In this document: positions 42,890-51,662 of the stretch, piece by piece
How the letters are laid out: every line of letters begins with the position of its first letter
Position numbering within the stretch: the stretch's first letter is position 1
Source: Rhodobacterales bacterium
GTDB lineage: Bacteria > Pseudomonadota > Alphaproteobacteria > Rhizobiales > Stappiaceae
Direction of reading: 5' to 3'
Length of the DNA stretch: 64,000 nt
Assembly: GCA_008107755.1 (NCBI GenBank)
Contig: VIRH01000137.1
Location: 310,001 to 374,000 of the forward strand
Notes under the pieces: generated by a model
Databases searched by the model: none
The model's input: only the letters and a program-made list of their open reading frames with translations
Told to the model about the DNA's origin: nothing
Translations under genes and position numbers: made by a program

Positions 42890-45334
42890 ATGTCTGCCCT
42901 GCCCTCTTCCGCCCGTGTCGTCATTATCGGCGGCGGCGTCATCGGATGCTCCGTCGCCTATCACCTGGCAAAGCTCGGCTGGACCGACGTTGTCCTTCTG
43001 GAACGCAAGCAGCTCACCTCCGGTACGACATGGCACGCGGCCGGGCTCATTGCCCAGTTGCGCGCGACGCGGAACATGACGCGGCTCGCGAAATACAGCC
43101 AGGAGCTCTACGGCTCGCTGGAAGCGGAAACCGGCCTGTCGACAGGCTTCCGCCGCTGCGGGTCGATCACCGTAGCGCTGACGGAGGCCCGCCGGGAGGA
43201 GATCTTCCGGCAGGCCTCGATGGCCCGGGCGTTCGGCGTCGAGGTGGAGGAGATCGGCCCGGCAGAGATCAAGGCAAAATATCCCCATCTCAACACCGAC
43301 GACGTCCTGGCGGGCGTCTACCTGCCGCTGGACGGTCAGGGCGACCCGGCCAACATTGCACTTGCCCTTGCCAAGGGCGCCCGCAAGCGCGGTGCCAGGA
43401 TTGCCGAGCGCGTGAAGGTCACCGGCATCGCGACGACCGGCCGCCGGGCGAAAGGCGTCCATTGGGAGAGCGACGGCGAGACCGGCTTCATCGAGGCGCA
43501 GGCCGTCGTCAACTGTGGCGGCATGTGGGGCCATGACATTGGCCGCATGGCGGGAGTCAACGTGCCGCTGCATGCCTGCGAGCATTTCTATATCGTGACG
43601 GAAAATATACCCGGTCTTGAGCAGCTTCCCGTCCTGCGCGTTCCCGATGAATGCGCCTACTACAAGGAGGATGCGGGCAAAATCCTGCTCGGCGCATTCG
43701 AGCCGGTAGCCAAGCCTTGGGGCATGAACGGCATTCCGGAGACGTTCGAATTCGACCAGCTTCCGGAAGATTTCGATCATTTCGAGCCCATTCTGGAAGC
43801 GGCCGTCAACCGGTTGCCCATGCTGGCGGAAACCGGCATCCATACCTTCTTCAACGGACCGGAAAGCTTCACGCCGGACGATGCGTATCATCTGGGACTT
43901 GCACCCGAACTCGACAATTTCTGGGTTGCGGCCGGCTTCAATTCCATTGGCATCCAGTCCGCCGGCGGGGCAGGCATGGCGCTGGCGCAATGGATGGAGG
44001 ACGGCGCCAAGCCTTTCGATCTCGGCGATGTCGACATCTCGCGGATGCAGCCCTTTCAGGGCAACCGGCATTATCTTTTCGAGCGGTCGAAGGAAACGCT
44101 CGGCCTGCTTTATGCCGACCACTTTCCCTATCGCCAGAAAGCGACCGCGCGCGGGATCCGCCGCTCCCCCCTCCACCACCTGCTTCTGGATGAGGGCGCC
44201 GTCATGGGCGAACTGGCCGGCTGGGAGCGTGCGAACTGGTTTGCCGATCCCGGTCAGGAGCGCGCCTACAGCTATTCATGGAAGCGGCAGAACTGGTTCG
44301 AAAACTCTGCGCGGGAGCATAGGGCCATTCGCGAGACTTGCGGTCTTTACGACATGTCGTCCTTCGGCAAGATCAGGGTCGAGGGCCCGGATGCGGAAGC
44401 CTTTCTCAATCACGTCTGCGGTGCGGATGTTGCCGTTGCCGTCGGCCGGATTGTCTATACCCAGTTCCTGAACGAGCGCGGCGGCATAGAGGCCGACGTC
44501 ACGGTCACGCGGCTCAGCGAGACGGCCTATCTGGTCGTGACGCCCGCCGCCACAAGGCTGGCCGACGAGACCTGGCTGCGGCGCCACACGGGCGGGCATT
44601 CGGTCGTCATCACGGATGTCACCAGCGGAGAAGCGGTGCTTGCGCTGATGGGGCCGAAGGCACGCGACATTCTGAGCCGTGTCTCCCCGGACGATTTCGG
44701 CAATGAGGCACATCCATTCGCCAGCGCCCGACCTGTCGAGATCGGAATGGCGCTCGCCCGCGCGCACAGGGTGAGCTACGTCGGCGAGCTGGGCTGGGAG
44801 ATCTACGTGCCGAGCGAATTTGCCGGGCATGTGTTCGAGACGCTTTACAAAGCCGGCCACGACAGCGAGATGAGGCTCTGCGGCCTTCACGCCATGGACA
44901 GTTGCCGCATCGAGAAGGGCTTCCGGCATTTCGGCCACGACATCACCAGCGAAGACAGCCCGATCGATGCCGGTCTCGGCTTTGCGGTCAAGACCTCCAA
45001 GCCCGCGTTTATCGGTCGTGACGCCGTCCTCAGACGCAAGGAAACCGGCCCGCAGTCAAGGCTTGTGCAGTTCAGACTGCAAGATCCGGACCCCCTGCTC
45101 TACCACGCAGAACCGATCCTGCGTGACGGCAAGGTCGTCGGTCATCTGACCTCCGGCAACTACGGCCATACGCTCGGCGGCGCCATCGGCCTCGGCTATG
45201 TGCCATGTGCAGGCGAAACCGCCGCAGACGTGCTCGCGTCGACGTACCAGATCGAAATCGCGGGCGTGAAGGTGGATGCTGACGCTTCGCTCAAGCCACT
45301 CTACGATCCGTCCTCGGAACGGGTCCGGGCCTGA
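42890..45334 (+). CDS. Dimethylglycine/sarcosine dehydrogenase-like flavoprotein with GcvT domain
   Basis: 814 residues. The N-terminal DAO-type FAD domain (VVIIGGGVIGCSVAYHLAKLGW; SGTTWHAAGL with the His that binds FAD covalently in DMGDH/SARDH) is followed by a FAO_M domain and a C-terminal GcvT/aminomethyltransferase part that binds folate (about 430-800, GLYDMSSFGKI, ERGGIEADV, LGWEIYVP). Oxidatively demethylates an N-methyl amine and passes the one-carbon unit to tetrahydrofolate. GAGAGG 6 bases before ATG 42890. Exact substrate (dimethylglycine, sarcosine or another) cannot be fixed here. Confidence 0.9.
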   Translation: MSALPSSARVVIIGGGVIGCSVAYHLAKLGWTDVVLLERKQLTSGTTWHAAGLIAQLRATRNMTRLAKYSQELYGSLEAETGLSTGFRRCGSITVALTEARREEIFRQASMARAFGVEVEEIGPAEIKAKYPHLNTDDVLAGVYLPLDGQGDPANIALALAKGARKRGARIAERVKVTGIATTGRRAKGVHWESDGETGFIEAQAVVNCGGMWGHDIGRMAGVNVPLHACEHFYIVTENIPGLEQLPVLRVPDECAYYKEDAGKILLGAFEPVAKPWGMNGIPETFEFDQLPEDFDHFEPILEAAVNRLPMLAETGIHTFFNGPESFTPDDAYHLGLAPELDNFWVAAGFNSIGIQSAGGAGMALAQWMEDGAKPFDLGDVDISRMQPFQGNRHYLFERSKETLGLLYADHFPYRQKATARGIRRSPLHHLLLDEGAVMGELAGWERANWFADPGQERAYSYSWKRQNWFENSAREHRAIRETCGLYDMSSFGKIRVEGPDAEAFLNHVCGADVAVAVGRIVYTQFLNERGGIEADVTVTRLSETAYLVVTPAATRLADETWLRRHTGGHSVVITDVTSGEAVLALMGPKARDILSRVSPDDFGNEAHPFASARPVEIGMALARAHRVSYVGELGWEIYVPSEFAGHVFETLYKAGHDSEMRLCGLHAMDSCRIEKGFRHFGHDITSEDSPIDAGLGFAVKTSKPAFIGRDAVLRRKETGPQSRLVQFRLQDPDPLLYHAEPILRDGKVVGHLTSGNYGHTLGGAIGLGYVPCAGETAADVLASTYQIEIAGVKVDADASLKPLYDPSSERVRA

Positions 45335-45389
45335 TACCCGGAAGTCGGGGGCGATCGCCCACTCCCGCGCCCCGGCCCGGGCATACGCT

Positions 45390-45884
45390 TTACTTCGACG
45401 ACCAGAAGTCCGCCTGAAGCTGCGCCGCTTCGTCTTCCAGAAGCGGGCCGACGACCTCGATATGGCGCTGCCCGGCGGCGAAGACATCGCGGCAGGGCAG
45501 ATCGAGCGTCGGGTTCTCCTCGTGATCTCCGGTCTGTTCCTTCAGATCTCTTTCCGTCTGGCCGAAGACCACGCGGCCGATGCCGCTCCAGTAGACGGCA
45601 CCGGAACACATGGCGCAGGGCTCGGCGGAGGTATACATGGTGCAGCCTGCCAGAAAATCCGGCCGCCAGCGCTTGCTTGCGCGGGTGCACAAGAGCCTCT
45701 CCGCATGGGCAGTCATGTCCTGACCTTCCGCCGTATATCCGTTCCCCTGCTCCATCAGCACCTCGCCATCCGGCCCCGCAAGCAGGCATCCGAACGGGTG
45801 GTCGCCGGTTTCCCTGGCCTTGCGTGCGATGTCGAATGCCCTGCGCAAAAGCGCCAGATCCCGGTCTTCCAGTACAGCCGTCAC
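45390..45884 (-). CDS. Nucleobase/nucleoside deaminase (cytidine-deaminase fold, GuaD/TadA-like)
   Basis: 164 residues. Zinc deaminase motifs: TAHAERLLC (HAE) and SAEPCAMCSGAVYWSGIGRVVFG (PCxxC). The size and the ending resemble guanine-deaminase-like and other free-base deaminases rather than the tRNA-editing TadA. GTG at 45884 with AGGAG 7 bases upstream. It points away from the NMT1-type importer and 8-oxoguanine-deaminase-like operon, so it is likely part of the same purine pathway (guanine to xanthine would be one option). Confidence 0.85.
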   Translation of the reverse strand: MTAVLEDRDLALLRRAFDIARKARETGDHPFGCLLAGPDGEVLMEQGNGYTAEGQDMTAHAERLLCTRASKRWRPDFLAGCTMYTSAEPCAMCSGAVYWSGIGRVVFGQTERDLKEQTGDHEENPTLDLPCRDVFAAGQRHIEVVGPLLEDEAAQLQADFWSSK

Positions 45885-46276
45885 ATTGATCTCCTGTCTC
45901 GATTGTTCACGTAACCGACCATGCTATTTATGCACCGGCAAGTCTTCTCTCTTCATCCTAGGCGCTGACCATGAACCGGTCAGTCAGGAGGTTAAATAGC
46001 AGGCATCTGCGGAAATTTTGAGCGAAGTATATCCAAACACTTCCTCTGACCTTCCGCTTTGCTTGACAAAGTACCCTGCGTGTTTTCCCGTAGCTTCCGA
46101 GTAGAAGCGGTAGAGCCAAAGGGCTCTGACATTGCTCATCTTTATAGATCGCCGATGCATCCCGACGACCCCGTCAACGGCTGCATCACCGGCCTGAAGA
46201 TGAGGAACAGAATGCCCGGACCAACAGCTCCCGCCACTCGAAACTTCCAGAGAGAGAACAGCGAAAGGGTGTGCTG
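45885..46276. other. Long divergent region with structured leader
   Basis: About 390 bases, no gene. Structures seen: CTGACC/GGTCAG hairpin (about 45965-45985), AGAGCC-AAAG-GGCTCT, and the two-stem element at 46154-46187. A TTGACA at 46063-46068 could be the -35 of the rightward promoter, giving a leader of about 180 bases before the SBP gene; no good -10 is visible. Confidence 0.55.
46154..46187 (+). ncRNA. Candidate riboswitch upstream of the NMT1-type SBP gene (xanthine/NMT1 motif suspected)
   Basis: GATGCA (46154-46159) pairs with TGCATC (46182-46187); inside, GACG (46164-46167) pairs with CGTC (46172-46175) across an ACCC loop; the internal loop is TCCC on one side and AACGGC on the other. 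Established knowledge: the NMT1 motif RNA, found before NMT1-family transporter genes, is a small two-helix riboswitch for xanthine and uric acid. Location and shape fit; I cannot confirm the consensus bases from memory. Confidence 0.45.
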
Positions 46277-47272
46277 ATGCGCATGTTTGACCGTAAGTCG
46301 TGGTGTGTTGCCGCTGTGGCGATGTTGGGGTCGGTGCCGGCGAATGCCGCGGACCAGGTGACGTACCAGCTTGACTGGTTGCCGGGCGGTGACAAGGCCC
46401 CGATCTATGTCTGCATCGAGGAAGGCTTCTGCGAAGACGCCGGTCTGGAGATCAAGATCGAGCCAGGCCGCGGATCGTCGGAAGCCATCACCAAAATCGC
46501 CACCGGCGCGTCCGATATCGGCTCGGCCGGCATCGGTGCGCTGATGGCCGCACGGGCAACGGAAAACGTGCCGGTCACGGCTGTCATGTCGATCTTCAAC
46601 ATGGGCCCGCACGCCTTCTATACGACGGCGGACACGGGCATCACGTCGATCAGCGACGTGAAGGGCAAGAAGATCGCCACCTCGCCGTTCACCTCGTCCA
46701 ACGTGTTCTTGCCGCTCGTGCTTGCAGACAACGGCCTGTCGGAAGCCGACATCTCGCTGACGAAATCGGACCCCGGCGCACTTGGACCGCTTTTGATGAC
46801 GGGCCAGAGCGACGTCATCATCGCCTGGCTGACGGATGTTTCCCGCTATACCGGTCAGGCGACGGAAGCCGGCAAGGAACTCGTCATCCTTCCTTGGGCC
46901 GATGTCGGTCTTGAACTCTATTCCGCAGCACTCGTTGCGGGCGACACGTTCCTGAAAGAGCGTCCCGACGTCGCAAAGCGCTTTGTCGAGGCCTTCAAGA
47001 AATCCCTGGTCTTCGCCAACGAGAACCCGGACAAGGCTGCTGCCGCCGTCGCAGCACAGGTGCCGGAACTTTCGGCGGAAGACGTGAAGGGCTCCTGGCT
47101 CGACGCCTCCAAGCTCGCCTTCAACGAGGTGACGGAAAAATTCGCCCTCGGCACATTCGATGCGGACCGTCTGGCGGCGACCTGGGACCGCGTGTCGGCC
47201 GCGCAGGATCTCGATCCGTCGTCCCTCAAGCCGGAAGATGTCGTCGATCGCTCCTTCCTGCCGGCGGAGTGA
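46277..47272 (+). CDS. NMT1/THI5-type ABC substrate-binding protein
   Basis: 331 residues with a Sec signal peptide (cleavage after ANA, about residue 25) and an NMT1/SsuA-like type 2 binding fold: VTYQLDWLPGGDKAPIYVCIEEGFCEDAGLEI, then IGSAGIGALMAARA. Members bind aromatic or heterocyclic ligands such as pyrimidine precursors; next to an 8-oxoguanine-deaminase-like enzyme, an oxidised purine or pterin is likely. ATG 46277 has AAAGG 7-8 bases upstream; GTG 46271 is also in frame. First gene of a five-gene unit. Confidence 0.9.
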   Translation: MRMFDRKSWCVAAVAMLGSVPANAADQVTYQLDWLPGGDKAPIYVCIEEGFCEDAGLEIKIEPGRGSSEAITKIATGASDIGSAGIGALMAARATENVPVTAVMSIFNMGPHAFYTTADTGITSISDVKGKKIATSPFTSSNVFLPLVLADNGLSEADISLTKSDPGALGPLLMTGQSDVIIAWLTDVSRYTGQATEAGKELVILPWADVGLELYSAALVAGDTFLKERPDVAKRFVEAFKKSLVFANENPDKAAAAVAAQVPELSAEDVKGSWLDASKLAFNEVTEKFALGTFDADRLAATWDRVSAAQDLDPSSLKPEDVVDRSFLPAE

Positions 47273-47278
47273 TCCTTC

Positions 47279-48058
47279 GTGGCGCTCGCGGCAAACGCAA
47301 TCGGCTTCAACGGCGTCGGTCAGACCTTTCTGACCGGCTCCGGCAGTCTGACAGCGCTGGAAGACGTGACCGTCACCATCGCCCAGCACGAATTTGTTGC
47401 CGTTCTCGGCCCCTCCGGGTGCGGCAAGTCCACGCTTTTGCGGCTCACCGCCGGCCTGATGAAACCCTCCCGGGGCGAGGTCAGCGTCTTCGGCATGCCG
47501 GTCAGCGAACCGCGTGACGATATCGGCATCGTCTTCCAGAAGCCGACACTGCTTCCCTGGGTCAATGTCGAGGACAATGTCGTCTTTCCCGTCCGGCACA
47601 AGTATGGCCGCGTGACGTCGGACGACCGCATGCAGGCCAAGCGGATCATCGAAACCGTAGGGCTTGCAGGATTTGAAAAGCGCCTGCCATCTGAGCTTTC
47701 CGGCGGCATGCAGCAACGCGTCGGCATCGCCAGGGCGCTGTTCCTGAACCCGGACATCCTGCTGATGGACGAACCGTTTTCAGCACTCGACGCCCTGACC
47801 CGCGACGCGATGGGCTTCGAGCTTCTGCGCCTCTGGCAGGCGAGCCCGAAAACGGTTCTTTTCATCACCCACTCCATTCCCGAGGCCGTACTCCTTGCCG
47901 ACCGCGTTCTGGTCCTGAGCGAACGACCCGGCCGGGTCATTGCCGACCACAAGGTGCCGATGGCGCGCCCGCGCGACGAACGATCCCTGGCGACACCCGA
48001 AATGCAGGATTTCGCCGCGGACCTGCGCGCGCTTTTGATCCGAAGGGAGGCTGCGTGA
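47279..48058 (+). CDS. ABC transporter ATPase, SsuB/TauB type
   Basis: 259 residues, one NBD: Walker A LGPSGCGKST, Q-loop GIVFQKPTLLPW, signature LSGGMQQRVGIARAL, Walker B ILLMDEPFSALDALTR, switch His in FITHSIPEA. This is the SsuB/TauB/ThiZ group used with NMT1-type binding proteins. GTG start at 47279, six bases after the SBP stop. Its stop shares one base with the permease start. Confidence 0.93.
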   Translation: MALAANAIGFNGVGQTFLTGSGSLTALEDVTVTIAQHEFVAVLGPSGCGKSTLLRLTAGLMKPSRGEVSVFGMPVSEPRDDIGIVFQKPTLLPWVNVEDNVVFPVRHKYGRVTSDDRMQAKRIIETVGLAGFEKRLPSELSGGMQQRVGIARALFLNPDILLMDEPFSALDALTRDAMGFELLRLWQASPKTVLFITHSIPEAVLLADRVLVLSERPGRVIADHKVPMARPRDERSLATPEMQDFAADLRALLIRREAA

Positions 48059-48948
48059 TGAGTGCTGCCGACACCTCCGCAACCGCCGCCCCCAATCGGC
48101 CCGCACCCGACAAGGGGGCTGCTGCCGCCGGGTCCAAATCCGGTTCCACCTCAGACGCAACTGAGCGCCTGCCGCTGAGCGAGCGGCTCCTGCGGGTTCC
48201 GGTGCTTCTACCGTTCCTGACCTTCATCATCCTGCTGATCGTCTGGGAAGCCGGCACGCGTCTTTTTTCGGTACCGTCCTATGTGCTGCCCGCGCCCTCG
48301 CGCATCATGCTCGGTTTTGAAACCGTCTCGGCGGCGCGCTGGTTCGAGCATGTCTGGGCGACGCTGCGCGTCGCGCTGATGGGCTATGCGGTGTCCTTCG
48401 CCATTTCCCTGCCCATCGCCGTCGGGCTTGCGAAATCGCGACTCATGTCGGGGGCATTCTATCCGCTGCTGGTGGTGATCCAGTCCGTGCCGGTGGTGGC
48501 GGTTGCGCCGATCATCATCGTTGTTCTGGGGACTGGCGATGCCCCGCGCGTCGTCATCACCTTCATGATCTCCTTCTTCCCGCTTGTCGTCTCCATGACG
48601 ACCGGCCTTGCGGCCACGCCGCCGGAACTGATCGAGCTGTCCCGATCGCTCCGCGCCCCGTCCCTGCGGGAGATCACACAGATCCGGCTACCCTACGCCA
48701 CCCCCTACATCTTCTCGGGCATGAAGATCTCGATCACCCTGTCCGTCATTGGCGCGGTCGTGAGCGAGTTCGTCGCAGCGGACAAGGGCATCGGCTACTT
48801 CATCCAGTTCTCGACCTCCATGTTCAAGCTTCCTCAGGCCTGGGCGGGCCTCGTCATCCTGGTGGTCATGTCACTGGTCCTGTTCCAGATCGTCAGCATG
48901 ACCCAGCGGATCTTCTTTCCGTGGTCGCTGCCGAAAGGACGCGCATGA
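48058..48948 (+). CDS. ABC transporter permease, SsuC/TauC type
   Basis: 297 residues. After a disordered Ala/Pro-rich N-terminus (about 45 residues) come six membrane helices with the EAA loop PPELIELSRSLRAPSLREITQIRLPYATPYIFSG. The ATG shares one base with the ATPase stop (TGATG). Its own stop overlaps the amidohydrolase start as ATGA. It forms the channel for the ligand of the NMT1-type protein. Confidence 0.92.
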   Translation: MSAADTSATAAPNRPAPDKGAAAAGSKSGSTSDATERLPLSERLLRVPVLLPFLTFIILLIVWEAGTRLFSVPSYVLPAPSRIMLGFETVSAARWFEHVWATLRVALMGYAVSFAISLPIAVGLAKSRLMSGAFYPLLVVIQSVPVVAVAPIIIVVLGTGDAPRVVITFMISFFPLVVSMTTGLAATPPELIELSRSLRAPSLREITQIRLPYATPYIFSGMKISITLSVIGAVVSEFVAADKGIGYFIQFSTSMFKLPQAWAGLVILVVMSLVLFQIVSMTQRIFFPWSLPKGRA

Positions 48949-50348
48949 CCTCGTTCCTGATCACCAATATCCGCCACGGTCTCATCGGCAACCAGACGGG
49001 TGACCGGTTCTCCGGAGCCCTCAGGGTGCGGGACGGCAGGATCGCGGAATTGGGAGACCTGCTGGCCGAACCGGGCGAGACGACGATCGATGCCGATGGC
49101 TGTGTCGTCACGCCGGGGCTGGTCAACACGCATCACCATCTCTTCCAGTCCGTGCTGAAGGGCGTTCCGGCGGGGCTGAATGCGGCGCTGGACGACTGGC
49201 TGATGCAGGTGCCCTATAGCTACTGGCCGCTGATCGACGAGGAAGCCCTGCGAATTTCGGCGCGCATCGGCCTTGCCGAACTTCTTCTCAGCGGCACGAC
49301 GACGGTCTGCGATCATCACTACATCTTCTCCAGCCGGTATGACTACGACCCGGCGGACGTCCTCTTTCAGGAAGCCGGAGCCCTCGGCATCCGCTTCATG
49401 CTGGCAAGAGGCGGCGGCACGCGGGGACGGTCCTTTGCCGACCCGGCCCTGCCTCCCGCGCCGACCGAGACGCTGGATGCGTTTATCGACGGCACGGCAA
49501 AGATTGCAGACCGCTGGCATGATCCTGCGCCGGCGTCCCTTCGGCGCGTCGCAGTAGCTCCAACAACACCGACCTTCAACGTTGAAGCCGCCGAACTCGG
49601 CGAGATTGCGCGCTTTGCCCGTTCAAGGGGGCTGTGGCTCCACTCGCATCTTTCGGAGAACCACGGCTATGTCGACTACACGCTTGCCAAATACGGCAAG
49701 CGGCCAGTGCACTGGCTTGCGGACCATGACTGGCTTGGACCCGATGTCTGGTTCGCCCATCTGGTGGACTGCAATGAAGAGGAAGTCGCCCTTCTGGCGG
49801 AAACCGGAACCGGTATGGCCCACTGCCCGCAGGCCAATGCGCGCCTCGGCTCCGGCATTGCCCCGGCCGATCTCCTTCACGAGAAAGGCGGCAACGTCTC
49901 GCTTGCCGTCGACGGAGCAGGGGCAAACGAGGCCGCCGACATGGGCGCGGCTCTCTACAGCGCCTTTTCGCTGCACCGCGCATCGAAAGGCGTTGGCGCC
50001 GCAAAGGCGGAAACGCTTCTTAACTGGGCGACCGAAGGCGGCGCGAAGGTTCTCGGCTTCGAGGAAACGGGCACCCTCAAGCCGGGCATGCTGGCGGACA
50101 TAGCGATCTTCGATATTTCGGCCCCGCGCAATTTTGGCCTGCATGATCCGGCACTCGCGCCTGTTCTGACCGGTGGCGCGAGCCTTCGCCACAGTTTCGT
50201 CGGCGGCACGCAGATCGTCGACGACGGCGCCCTTCCCGACCTCGATCTTGGTGAACTTGGCCGGGATGCGGCGCGAATGACCCGGCAGATCATGGAAAAG
50301 CGAGAGGAGATGACCGCACCCTTGCGGGCACGTGCCGCCCGGACCTGA
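48945..50348 (+). CDS. Amidohydrolase, 8-oxoguanine deaminase-like
   Basis: 467 residues, cytoplasmic, TrzN/AtzA-type amidohydrolase. Metal ligands: VNTHHHLFQSV (HxH), LWLHSHLSE, FAHLVDCN and the Asp in SLAVDGAGANE; the C-terminal GMLADIAIFD closes the fold. The family members nearest to this pattern deaminate 8-oxoguanine to uric acid, with isoxanthopterin deaminase as close relative. Translationally coupled to the permease (ATGA), which suggests that the imported compound is its substrate or precursor. Specificity is inferred from family memory and context. Confidence 0.82.
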   Translation: MTSFLITNIRHGLIGNQTGDRFSGALRVRDGRIAELGDLLAEPGETTIDADGCVVTPGLVNTHHHLFQSVLKGVPAGLNAALDDWLMQVPYSYWPLIDEEALRISARIGLAELLLSGTTTVCDHHYIFSSRYDYDPADVLFQEAGALGIRFMLARGGGTRGRSFADPALPPAPTETLDAFIDGTAKIADRWHDPAPASLRRVAVAPTTPTFNVEAAELGEIARFARSRGLWLHSHLSENHGYVDYTLAKYGKRPVHWLADHDWLGPDVWFAHLVDCNEEEVALLAETGTGMAHCPQANARLGSGIAPADLLHEKGGNVSLAVDGAGANEAADMGAALYSAFSLHRASKGVGAAKAETLLNWATEGGAKVLGFEETGTLKPGMLADIAIFDISAPRNFGLHDPALAPVLTGGASLRHSFVGGTQIVDDGALPDLDLGELGRDAARMTRQIMEKREEMTAPLRARAART

Positions 50349-50452
50349 AGAAAAGCGCCGCCTCGGCGGCATCATTCAAGTTTGGAGTAGAAGCTGTCAG
50401 TGCCGGCCGGCACGGGTCATTGCTCCGTGACCTCATGAAGGAGAACGGAATC

Positions 50453-51451
50453 ATGAGCACATCAGCATCCTACGACCTTGCGGAGCTTAACAAGGAAAAG
50501 GGCTTCGGCGGTGTCGGGGAACTCGTCGAACGGGACATCCCGCAGATCGACATGACGGACTTTTTCTCCCGCAAGGCGGAGATCACCGAAGAGCTGTGGA
50601 CGGCGGCCACCGAGATCGGCTTCTTCCAGCTCAGCAATCATGGCATCCCGCAGGACCTGATCGACGAGGCGTTCAGCCTGTCGGCCGGGTTCTTCGACCT
50701 GCCCACCGACATCAAGGAACAATATCCGCTCGGGCCCGGCACAAATGCCGGCTGGGAATTCAAGGCGCAGGTGCGCCCCTCCACCGGTACGGCGGACCAG
50801 AAGGAAAGCTATCAGATCACACTGCCGCGGATGACGAACCTCTGGCCGACCGGCGCCGAACTGCCCGGCTTCAAGGCAACCATGCTGGCCTTCGAGCGGC
50901 ACAACTGGGCGCTGGCGATGAAGGTTCTGTCCTGCTTCGCGGACAAGCTGGACTTTCCGCCCGATTTCTTCACCGATGGACATGATCCGCTGACACCGGA
51001 ATACCAGTCCACCCTGCGGCTGATCCACTACCTGGGCATGGAAGATGCCAAGCCGGAGGATTTCAAGTTCTGGCGCGCGGGCGCCCATACCGATTTCGAT
51101 TGCCTGACCCTGCTGCACCAGAAATCCGGCCAGGGCGGCCTGCAACTGTGCCCGGGCAAGGACAGCCAGGGCCGTGCGATCGCATGGACCGACGTGCCGC
51201 CGCTGGAAGGGGTCATCACCTGCAACATCGGCGACATGCTGATGCGCTGGTCCGACGACAAGCTGTTGTCGAACCTGCACCGAGTGCGCATGCCCCGACC
51301 GGACGAGTATCTGGGCCCGCGCTATTCCATGGCCTATTTTGCCCAAGCCAACATGGACACAGTGCTTGCGGGTCCGGAAGGCAAATACGAGCCCATGACC
51401 GCCCACGACTATATCCAGATGCGCCTCGGCGCGAACTTCGGCAAGAAATAA
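50453..51451 (+). CDS. Isopenicillin N synthase family 2OG/Fe(II) oxygenase
   Basis: 332 residues. N-terminal DIOX_N domain (DIPQIDMTDFFSRKAEITEELW, FQLSNHGIP) and a C-terminal 2OG-FeII_Oxy jelly roll with the iron triad GAHTDFD (His, Asp) and LLSNLHRV (His), plus RYSMAYF supplying the Arg and Ser that hold 2-oxoglutarate. ATG 50453 with AAGGAG 8 bases upstream, 104 bases after the deaminase gene on the same strand. It may hydroxylate the purine-like compound handled by this cluster; no characterised homologue comes to mind. A terminator follows. Confidence 0.88.
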   Translation: MSTSASYDLAELNKEKGFGGVGELVERDIPQIDMTDFFSRKAEITEELWTAATEIGFFQLSNHGIPQDLIDEAFSLSAGFFDLPTDIKEQYPLGPGTNAGWEFKAQVRPSTGTADQKESYQITLPRMTNLWPTGAELPGFKATMLAFERHNWALAMKVLSCFADKLDFPPDFFTDGHDPLTPEYQSTLRLIHYLGMEDAKPEDFKFWRAGAHTDFDCLTLLHQKSGQGGLQLCPGKDSQGRAIAWTDVPPLEGVITCNIGDMLMRWSDDKLLSNLHRVRMPRPDEYLGPRYSMAYFAQANMDTVLAGPEGKYEPMTAHDYIQMRLGANFGKK

Positions 51452-51462
51452 CCAGCCACAAA

Positions 51463-51504
51463 ACCCGGCGGACGCTGCGTAAGAACTTGGTCCGCCGGTT
51501 GTTT
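51463..51504 (+). terminator. Terminator after the oxygenase gene
   Basis: CCGGCGGAC (51465-51473) and GTCCGCCGG (51490-51498) form a perfect 9-bp stem with a 16-base loop, followed by TTGTTTC. Probable end of the purine operon. Confidence 0.7.
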
Positions 51505-51662
51505 CAAAGTAATCGAGGGTCTCGCACACCCGAATCCGAGGCTTTTCGAGAGCCTGCTGCCCTTTACATTCGCGGCTTAATCATTACCTTGGTAAGTTAC
51601 GACGAGCACCCGCGCCTGTCCGCGGCCTCAAAACTCACACAAGACAGAATTGCGATACGCAC

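Noticed and set aside
45349..45360. Perfect palindrome GGGCGATCGCCC after the flavoprotein gene as terminator
   Set aside because: No loop and no T-run; probably a chance or restriction-site-like palindrome.
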